From the NCBI GenBank assembly GCA_964540005.1, contig CAZILN010000436.1, positions 1 through 20,721 of the forward strand: DNA of 20,721 nt, read 5' to 3'. The translations under genes and the position numbers were made by a program. Below are positions 15,189 through 20,721 of this stretch, piece by piece. Under the pieces are notes generated by a model, which saw only the letters and a list, made by a program, of their open reading frames with translations, was not told where the DNA came from and searched no databases. Numbering within the stretch: position 1 is the first letter of the stretch; each line of letters starts with the position of its first letter. This DNA comes from CAZILN01 sp964540005 (GTDB lineage Bacteria > Bacteroidota > Bacteroidia > Bacteroidales > SM23-62).

Positions 15189-17163
15189 AGTAAGGATCCT
15201 TTTGAAATATAAACTGATCATAGTACTCAGTTTATTGTATGCCCCCATATCCAAAACAGGAGCACAGCCTTTCCTGAGCTATGAGAAAGATTCGGTCAGG
15301 GTCCCAGCCGGGTCGGTTTTTTACTATTCTGATAAGGAGGTCATTATTCTTTCCGATACCATTATACTGATCAACAGGAACCAGAAATATACCATTGCTC
15401 CTTACCATCCTGAGAATGACACTGAATTCTTTGATTCACTCCGGGTCAGGGCATCACATTCTGACTGGACAAACCGCCTGCACAATATCATAATCAGGAC
15501 CCCGAAACATACGAGTATCGAGGATACTATCGGAACTAAAAGAAGCGGTGATGATTTCATCCCGTATCATGATAAGATCATTCGAAATATCCGCATCGCA
15601 ACACTTCCTCCATTCGGTCCAAGCATACATGATACCGGCAGAACTACCTCAACCGCTCTTGAAGACCTGGCCAATAACATACATGTAAATACCAATGATA
15701 AAGTAATCAGGAACCTCCTGCTCTTTAAACCAGGAGACCGGATCAGACCCCAACTTATAGGTGACAATGAACGTATTATCAGGAAACTGTCCTTTATTGA
15801 AGATGCAAGGATCTATATCAGCCAGCCTGATCCGCTTTCAGATTCAGCGGACATCGTTGTCCTTGTGAAAGATGCATTTTCATATGGACTGGGTGGTGCA
15901 GTTAAGGATATAAATGCTGGCAAGATCGAACTGTTCAACAATAATATCCAGGGGTACGGTCACGAGTTCCATTCCCTGTTCCACTGGGATACTGATAAGG
16001 ATCCCTGGCTGGGGTATGAATTCATCTATAAGATCAATAATATTGCAGGCAGCTTTATTGATGCAAGGGCCAGCTACCTCCAGGTATTTGATACCGAAAG
16101 CTTTAAGCTGGAATTTGACAGAAAATTCTTTACACCTGACACCAGGTATGCAGGTGCATTCAGCTTTGAGCGTACAGAAACTGTTGACAGGATAGAACTA
16201 TCGGATACACTCACAGAGGACATTCCTGTAAAATTCAATTCTTACGATTCATGGATAGGCCGTTCATTCTACCTGTCCTCGCGTGATAAACTGATAAGGC
16301 ACAGGACCAACCTGGTGCTGTCAGGAAGGTTCTACAGCGATTATTACTTTATCCGTCCAGAGGTATCTGACAGTATTTTCTACGAATATCACAATAAAAA
16401 AGTCATGCTGTTCAGTGCAGCCCTGTCCCAGCAATCATTTTTCAAATCAAACCTTATTTACAGCTTCGGACGGACAGAAGATATTCCACAGGGGACGCTT
16501 ATAAATTTTACTGCCGGTCCGGAATTTAGTGAGTTCAATACACGTTGGTACGCCGGTATTGACATTTCGAAGGGCGGATTCCTGGGCAACGCAGGTTATA
16601 TGATCGGGAATATTGGTTACGGAGGTTATCTTGAAGATATAAATTTTGTCGAACAGGGGATCTTTAATGCCAGGATGAATTATTTCACCAATCTTTTCAT
16701 AGTTAACCGCTTTAAATTCCGTCATTTTATTAATGTTGACTATGTAAGGGGGATCCGCAGACTGGAAGATGAACTGATTAACATAAACGACCTAAAAGGT
16801 ATCAGGGGATTCAAAGACGATAGTCAGGAAGGCACACATAAACTCACCCTGCGGTATGAAACTGTGGCATTCTCGCCGTATTATTTCTATGGATTCCGTT
16901 TTGCTTTCTTTGGTTTTACTGACCTGGGACTAATTGGTATGGATACAGAGTCGATCTTTAAGAACCGCCTGCATTCCGGATTCGGCCTGGGCCTCAGGGT
17001 AAAGAATGAAAGACTGGTTTTTGAGACCATTCAGATCAGGTTTGGATATTACCCGACACTTAGAGATATGGATTTTCCATTAGTTATGGATGTCTCGGGT
17101 GAAAAAAGGCTGAGACCCAGAAACTTTTTTGTTACCAAACCAGAAATCATTGTGTTCGACTGA
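15175..17163 (+). CDS. POTRA-containing outer-membrane protein (BamA/TamA-like)
   Basis: A 662-aa protein with an N-terminal hydrophobic signal ('YKLIIVLSLLYAP', cleavage near residue 30 after 'TGA'). A POTRA-like unit spans about 134-235: 'KIIRNIRIATLPPFG', then 'LLLFKPGDRIRPQLIGDNER' with 'LRKLSFIEDA'-like spacing (actual 'IIRKLSFIEDARIYI') and 'DIVVLVKDAFS'. The rest (about 240-662) is aromatic-rich alternating strand sequence typical of an outer-membrane barrel of the Omp85 superfamily. The likely role is insertion or translocation of a protein or lipid at the outer membrane; it has fewer POTRA units than canonical BamA, so it is not the main BamA. The chosen ATG overlaps the previous gene by 14 nt. 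The C-terminus ends '...EIIVFD', with Asp instead of the usual terminal aromatic. Confidence 0.72.
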   Translation: MTSHKVRILLKYKLIIVLSLLYAPISKTGAQPFLSYEKDSVRVPAGSVFYYSDKEVIILSDTIILINRNQKYTIAPYHPENDTEFFDSLRVRASHSDWTNRLHNIIIRTPKHTSIEDTIGTKRSGDDFIPYHDKIIRNIRIATLPPFGPSIHDTGRTTSTALEDLANNIHVNTNDKVIRNLLLFKPGDRIRPQLIGDNERIIRKLSFIEDARIYISQPDPLSDSADIVVLVKDAFSYGLGGAVKDINAGKIELFNNNIQGYGHEFHSLFHWDTDKDPWLGYEFIYKINNIAGSFIDARASYLQVFDTESFKLEFDRKFFTPDTRYAGAFSFERTETVDRIELSDTLTEDIPVKFNSYDSWIGRSFYLSSRDKLIRHRTNLVLSGRFYSDYYFIRPEVSDSIFYEYHNKKVMLFSAALSQQSFFKSNLIYSFGRTEDIPQGTLINFTAGPEFSEFNTRWYAGIDISKGGFLGNAGYMIGNIGYGGYLEDINFVEQGIFNARMNYFTNLFIVNRFKFRHFINVDYVRGIRRLEDELININDLKGIRGFKDDSQEGTHKLTLRYETVAFSPYYFYGFRFAFFGFTDLGLIGMDTESIFKNRLHSGFGLGLRVKNERLVFETIQIRFGYYPTLRDMDFPLVMDVSGEKRLRPRNFFVTKPEIIVFD

Positions 17164-17212
17164 CCGGGAATTATTGTATTATATAATCAGGCAACCGGGT
17201 CAAAAAATCTTA

Positions 17213-17220
17213 TACTTTTG
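17213..17220 (+). promoter_or_regulatory. Putative -7 box for tilS
   Basis: TACTTTTG is a perfect TAnnTTTG, the Bacteroidota -7 element. It lies 40 nt before the tilS TTG start and gives an A-rich leader of about 34 nt, typical of this phylum. A -33 TTTG at the expected spacing is not seen. Confidence 0.45.
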
Positions 17221-17260
17221 TAAAAGAATAAAACAATCTATAAACAAAAATTAATAATAT

Positions 17261-18598
17261 TTGCTGGAAGAATTTCGTCAGAATATTACCCATAATGAGC
17301 TGATTAAACCAGGAGACAGGGTGCTTCTTGCTGTCAGTGGCGGAGTTGATTCGGTAGTTATGCTGAAGCTTATGACCGGGATAGGCTGCCAATGCGCGAT
17401 TGCCCACTGTAACTTCAGGTTAAGAGCCTCTGAATCGGACGGGGACGAAAGCTTTGTAAAGCAACTGGGGAAGTCATCCGGAATTGAAGTCCATACAATT
17501 TCCTTTGACACCCATGATTTTGCCACACAGCACGGTATATCCATCCAGATGGCTGCCAGACAGCTTCGTTATGACTGGTTTGAACAGCTCAGGTGTGAAC
17601 TGGGGTATGACCTGATAGCCACAGCACATAATATGGATGATGTCATAGAGACCTTTTTCATTAACCTGATAAGGGGTACAGGTATCCGTGGTTTATCGGG
17701 GATCAAAATGCGTTCCGGGCCGCTTATCCGCCCCTTGCTGTTTGCCACCCGTGAACGGATTGCAGAATATGCGACGGAACAGAGTATCTCCTTCCGGGAA
17801 GATTCATCCAACATCAGTACCAAATACATACGGAATAAATTACGCCACAGAATCATTCCACAGCTTCAGGAGATCAATCCGGGATTCAAACAGGGAATAA
17901 TAAGTACCATTGAGAAATTAAGGAATACTGAGATCATCTATGATCATGAGATCAGCAGGAAAAAGGATGAGATCATCAGTATTGATGGCCAGAACATTCT
18001 ATTATCCATTGAAAAACTCAGACAGCTGGGTGATTCAAAAACCTTCCTTTTCGAGCTCATCTCCTGTTACAATTTTAATTCCCAGACTATCTCAGATATA
18101 GAGAAAAGCCTTGAAGGCCCTTCCGGTAAAAAGTTCTTCTCCGAAACACACCGCCTGGTGAAGGACCGTGAACACCTGATCATTAACCAGCTGGTGCCTG
18201 AGGATATCAGCAAATACTATATTGATGATGGTTGTCCAGGGATGAAAGAACCTGTTCACCTGGATCTTATGACAGTGAACCGGTCGGCCCATTTCCTTAT
18301 CCCCTCTGAAAGGCATACCGCCTGCCTGGATTATGATAAACTGATCTTTCCCCTGATATTAAGAAAATGGCATCCCGGAGATCACTTCTTTCCCCTGGGG
18401 ATGTCACATACCAAAAAAATCTCGGATTACTTTATTGATCAAAAGCTATCACTTGTAGAAAAGGAACATACCTGGCTGTTGATGAGCGGTGAAAATATAG
18501 TATGGGTAGTTGGCCACCGGATCGATGACAGGTATAAGATCACCGACGAAACACAGCAGATCTATATTGCCAGGGTGTATGAACCCGGTAACTCCTGA
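17261..18598 (+). CDS. tilS: tRNA(Ile)-lysidine synthetase
   Basis: TilS attaches lysine to C34 of the CAU-anticodon tRNA-Ile using ATP, changing both codon and charging specificity. The 445-aa protein has the PP-loop 'SGGVDS' at 26-31, 'AHCNFRLRASESDGDE' (about 47-62), 'IATAHNMDDVIETFFINLIRG' pieces (about 124-144), 'REDSSN' and 'IRNKLRHRIIPQL'. A TilS C-terminal domain follows ('LRKWHPGDHFFPLGM', 'KISDYFIDQKLSL', 'VWVVGHRIDDRYKI'). The frame opens with TTG at 17261, and the next in-frame ATG is inside the PP-loop domain, so TTG is the likely start; the N-terminus 'MLEEFRQNITHNEL' fits other Bacteroidota TilS. A TAnnTTTG box lies 40 nt upstream, so it may have its own promoter behind the outer-membrane protein gene. 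Confidence 0.94.
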   Translation: MLEEFRQNITHNELIKPGDRVLLAVSGGVDSVVMLKLMTGIGCQCAIAHCNFRLRASESDGDESFVKQLGKSSGIEVHTISFDTHDFATQHGISIQMAARQLRYDWFEQLRCELGYDLIATAHNMDDVIETFFINLIRGTGIRGLSGIKMRSGPLIRPLLFATRERIAEYATEQSISFREDSSNISTKYIRNKLRHRIIPQLQEINPGFKQGIISTIEKLRNTEIIYDHEISRKKDEIISIDGQNILLSIEKLRQLGDSKTFLFELISCYNFNSQTISDIEKSLEGPSGKKFFSETHRLVKDREHLIINQLVPEDISKYYIDDGCPGMKEPVHLDLMTVNRSAHFLIPSERHTACLDYDKLIFPLILRKWHPGDHFFPLGMSHTKKISDYFIDQKLSLVEKEHTWLLMSGENIVWVVGHRIDDRYKITDETQQIYIARVYEPGNS

Positions 18599-18734
18599 TT
18601 ATTAATACTGCTGTTGATTTAGCATATATCATGCCTCTTAAAACATTAATATTTTCATTTCATTACATCCCAAATATTTTTATATTTCTTTAATCATCTA
18701 TTTAATAACAAAACCTATGGGATTTTCATTCTAA

Positions 18735-19421
18735 TCAGAATTTATAAGATAAATTAAAGTTCATATTATTTATATATGGATTATAATAAATATTATAGTT
18801 AATCCTTTTCAAAGCTTTACTATCGTTTAGATATACAATTTTCAATTCTTTTTTCATAATGCCATTTAAAAAGCCTATTAATGTTGATCCACCTAATATC
18901 ATAATTTTGGGTCCAAAAGCAAGTTTCATTGTATATTCCCCTGAGTATGTTGTTATAATTCTTTCAACCTGATGTGTCTGTGAATTGTATTCGGTCTCAG
19001 TAGAAACATCACAATCATCTCCAGGTTCTACTTCTGAACAATGCCACGGTATACCCCTAAGAGTTCCTTCCCTCGGGAGTTGATACAAATAAGTTGTAAT
19101 AACTGTTGCAACTATACCTATACCAAATCCAATACCAGTACCTTTTAAAGTATTTTTCTGGAAAGTATCAAATTCAGGTCGAGTAGGTATTTCAATTCTG
19201 TTAATTTTTTGTAAGCTCTCATTAATCTCAATTTTTGAATCTCTTATTAACATGTTGATACTATCACCTTTTATAGTAAAATTTGCATTAAAAGTGTTTC
19301 CGATAAGAGGTATTATTTGAGCATTTTTATATAACTTACCGTCTACTATGCTTTCTTGTGAATAAAGAATTATTTCGAAAGCAAAAAGCAGGAATAAAGC
19401 TAATATTAAGTTTGTTTTCAT
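18735..19421 (-). CDS. Hypothetical exported protein with two Gly-rich hydrophobic segments
   Basis: A 228-aa protein of unrecognised family. A signal peptide ('MKTNLILALFLLFAFEIILYSQ', cleavage about 20-22) is followed by a beta-rich stretch ('IVDGKLYKNAQIIPLIGNTF', 'DSKIEINESL'). Two glycine-rich hydrophobic segments come next (about 93-113 'GTGIGFGIGIVATVITTYLY' and 169-189 'FGPKIMILGGSTLIGFLNGI'), then a C-terminus ending in Phe ('NLSYKF'). Cys128 and Cys137 could form a disulfide in the periplasm. It is probably an envelope protein. Codons are markedly AT-rich compared with tilS and upstream genes, which suggests different ancestry. The next gene on the same strand ends 100 nt upstream. 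No function is assigned. Confidence 0.6.
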   Translation of the reverse strand: MKTNLILALFLLFAFEIILYSQESIVDGKLYKNAQIIPLIGNTFNANFTIKGDSINMLIRDSKIEINESLQKINRIEIPTRPEFDTFQKNTLKGTGIGFGIGIVATVITTYLYQLPREGTLRGIPWHCSEVEPGDDCDVSTETEYNSQTHQVERIITTYSGEYTMKLAFGPKIMILGGSTLIGFLNGIMKKELKIVYLNDSKALKRINYNIYYNPYINNMNFNLSYKF

Positions 19422-19521
19422 TTTAATGGAATTTCATACATCGATCAAGATTAAAGCTAGATGAAAAAAAGACAAGACTCCCTATGATTTTTTACCTGAT
19501 ATTAAACAATGACAAATATGT

Positions 19522-20001
19522 TTAATCTTCCACTTTTTTCATTATTTTACTTTTTTCTTCTTCAAATGCTTCCTTCGAAATTGATACTATTTCATTAATG
19601 TTGCCTTCTCTATTAAGTTTACAAAGGTTGTATTTATTTAACTTACTATTATCCGCTAATGCAGGATCAATTAAAGGTGTTCCTTCAACAACAATAGCAC
19701 TATAACCACTAAAAACAAACCACATGGATTTAGAAGTAACAACTCCGTCAACAATTGCAACTGATCCTGGTGTTGTTTCAATTGCTTTATCAATGGCTTC
19801 TTTTATGCTCGGTCTTCCAAGAGGAATATAAAATATCCAATATACCAGATCATCCCCTTCTATACGTTTTTTCCCCTTTTCAAAAGTACACGCTTTACTT
19901 AAATCAATATTTTTAGTCGAAACTATAGTAAAATCAAAAACTCTATATGAACAGCTACTAAATATTAGCACTATTATACTTAAAATAATATTTTTTTTCA
20001 T
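19522..20001 (-). CDS. Small lipoprotein, TRL-like
   Basis: A 159-aa predicted lipoprotein: 'MKKNIILSIIVLIFSSC' with lipid-attachment Cys17, then 'SYRVFDFTIVSTKNIDLS'. The central block 'YWIFYIPLGRPSIKEAIDKA' (about 54-73), followed by 'GSVAIVDGVV' and 'SAIVVEGTPL', resembles the TRL-like lipoprotein pattern (hydrophobic strand, Gly-x-Pro-Ser-x-x-x-Ala helix, a strand ending in Asp, and a final Val-x-Gly). The C-terminus is a charged helix ('EEEKSKIMKKVED'). The function of such lipoproteins is unknown. It lies upstream of, and on the same strand as, the other AT-rich exported protein with a 100-nt gap, so the pair may be cotranscribed. The lipoprotein call is good; the family link is tentative. 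Confidence 0.65.
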   Translation of the reverse strand: MKKNIILSIIVLIFSSCSYRVFDFTIVSTKNIDLSKACTFEKGKKRIEGDDLVYWIFYIPLGRPSIKEAIDKAIETTPGSVAIVDGVVTSKSMWFVFSGYSAIVVEGTPLIDPALADNSKLNKYNLCKLNREGNINEIVSISKEAFEEEKSKIMKKVED

Positions 20002-20140
20002 TTGTTTTTGCCTAAAATTCTGTGTAGTCTGCTAGCCAGTTGAGCCTTACTGCTCTCCAGCCTTTTTAGAACTATACATCTCACCTGAGATGAGATACGG
20101 TATAAGCACTCAATAAGGCATTCTGCTTTGACGGAACACC

Positions 20141-20160
20141 CAATATTGTATACAACATTG
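20141..20160. repeat. 20-bp near-perfect palindrome
   Basis: Nine of ten base pairs match around the centre GTATAC; the mismatch is at 20145/20156. It could be an operator or a hairpin, but it lies within an open fragment and no downstream gene is clear. Confidence 0.4.
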
Positions 20161-20535
20161 ACTTGGATGTTTATCATGATGATGATTTTTTCCTAGGTCA
20201 AATCATTTTGGGTTACTAAGATGTTCCTTGTTTAAATGCCACACAACGGTCAGCGTGGAACTTTCAGTTGCCGATTTCAAGGCACTTTCTTGTCAAGTTA
20301 TAAAAAACATTTGACTTCAACAAAATTGATGCAACTACATTATTAATTAAGAATTTAAATACATTGATAGAGAACGGATGTTCAATCAAGCTATGGAAAT
20401 CATTTTCAGCCTTCAAATATCGGGATTTACTAAAGATGATTACAATTCACCAAGCGTTGTAAACACACTTTTATCAAGAGGAATGCAACAAAAAGCTGAT
20501 ATATAATTTTAGAGAAATTTCTAATTTATTTTAGT

Positions 20536-20694
20536 ATGAATAACCCTTTTCAAAAATCTGTGAGTTTTCGTGTCTTAATCCTTGAGCCAAAACCTCCTAT
20601 CACTATGAACAAGCTTATCATTTTTGGCATAATGCTATGCCTGGTCAACGGGGAATTTGAAACAGTCCTGAGCTACTGCAGTGGCTGTCACTAA
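20536..20694 (+). CDS. Possible small protein ending in a CxxCH motif
   Basis: A 52-codon frame (ATG 20536) with an internal ATG at 20605 that would give 29 residues: a basic/hydrophobic start 'MNKLIIFGIMLCLVNG', then a tail ending 'YCSGCH' and a stop. The shorter form looks like a signal peptide followed by a heme-c-type CxxCH at the very C-terminus. It could be a chance frame or the stump of a truncated cytochrome. No homology is recognised, and the frame is too short to judge codon bias. Confidence 0.15.
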   Translation: MNNPFQKSVSFRVLILEPKPPITMNKLIIFGIMLCLVNGEFETVLSYCSGCH

Positions 20695-20721
20695 ATCCTG
20701 TTATTATTCCTTTTTTAGTTC

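Larger units (their letters stand above)
20002..20721. other. 720-nt stretch without a supportable gene
   Basis: This AT-rich stretch has no complete gene that I can identify. Three short plus-strand open pieces read like protein: about 20106-20219 (37 codons, no ATG, ending '...DDDFFLGQIILGY'), 20378-20506 (42 codons from ATG, 'MFNQAMEIIFSLQ...') and 20536-20694 (52 codons). There is also a near-palindrome at 20141-20160 and a shorter one at 20077-20092. The pieces could be remnants of decayed genes; I cannot name a parent family. No transposase signature, tRNA or terminal inverted repeats are evident. Confidence 0.4.

Noticed and set aside
20077..20092. CATCTCA-CC-TGAGATG inverted repeat as a terminator or operator
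   Set aside because: Only 7 bp with a 2-nt loop and no T run; too short to call.

Overview
The window looks like a chromosomal segment from a member of the Bacteroidota (Bacteroidales or Marinilabiliales type). The signs are: an archaeal/eukaryal-type prolyl-tRNA synthetase, two tandem oversized signal peptidases I, a WbqC-family gene, an OMPP1/FadL-type outer-membrane protein, lipoproteins with an 'FSSC' lipobox, starts without clear Shine-Dalgarno sequences, and TAnnTTTG boxes typical of Bacteroidota -7 promoter elements (upstream of larC and tilS). I recognise no rRNA, tRNA, CRISPR array, insertion sequence or prophage.

Layout. (1) 1-3671, plus strand: the 3' end of rplT (L20) with a strong intrinsic terminator, then dapB (lysine/diaminopimelate synthesis) and two consecutive lepB genes. 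(2) 3725-6234, minus strand: a two-gene unit of a Tat-exported DUF362 protein followed by a membrane polyferredoxin that resembles NapH joined to NapG. (3) 6326-9784, plus strand: a tight larC-larE-larB operon for the nickel-pincer nucleotide cofactor, with wbqC 1 nt behind it. No larA is present in the window. (4) 9774-12802, minus strand: a FadL-like outer-membrane protein and, upstream of it, a low-complexity lipoprotein (Tyr/Gly/Trp-rich, then Ser/Thr/Arg-rich). (5) 13004-18598, plus strand: proS, a conserved protein of unknown function, an overlapping POTRA-containing outer-membrane protein, and tilS with an apparent TTG start. (6) 18599-20721: an AT-rich tail with a signal-peptide protein and a small lipoprotein on the minus strand, then about 720 nt holding only short open fragments and a 20-bp near-palindrome.

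How the genes work together. LarB carboxylates and hydrolyses nicotinic acid adenine dinucleotide, LarE adds sulfur, and LarC inserts nickel. The three genes therefore encode the whole cofactor pathway, but the enzyme that uses the cofactor must lie elsewhere. The divergent DUF362/polyferredoxin pair shares a short intergenic region with larC and looks like a membrane or periplasmic redox module of unknown substrate. The remaining genes are mostly cell-envelope (LepB, OMPP1, lipoproteins, POTRA protein) and translation (L20, ProS, TilS) functions.

The most notable points are the NapH-NapG-like fusion with an internal twin-arginine motif, the larA-less lar operon next to it, and the AT-rich, apparently decaying right end. 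I found no clear evidence for a wholly new multi-gene system. The Fe-S/DUF362/lar neighbourhood is the best candidate for undescribed biochemistry.
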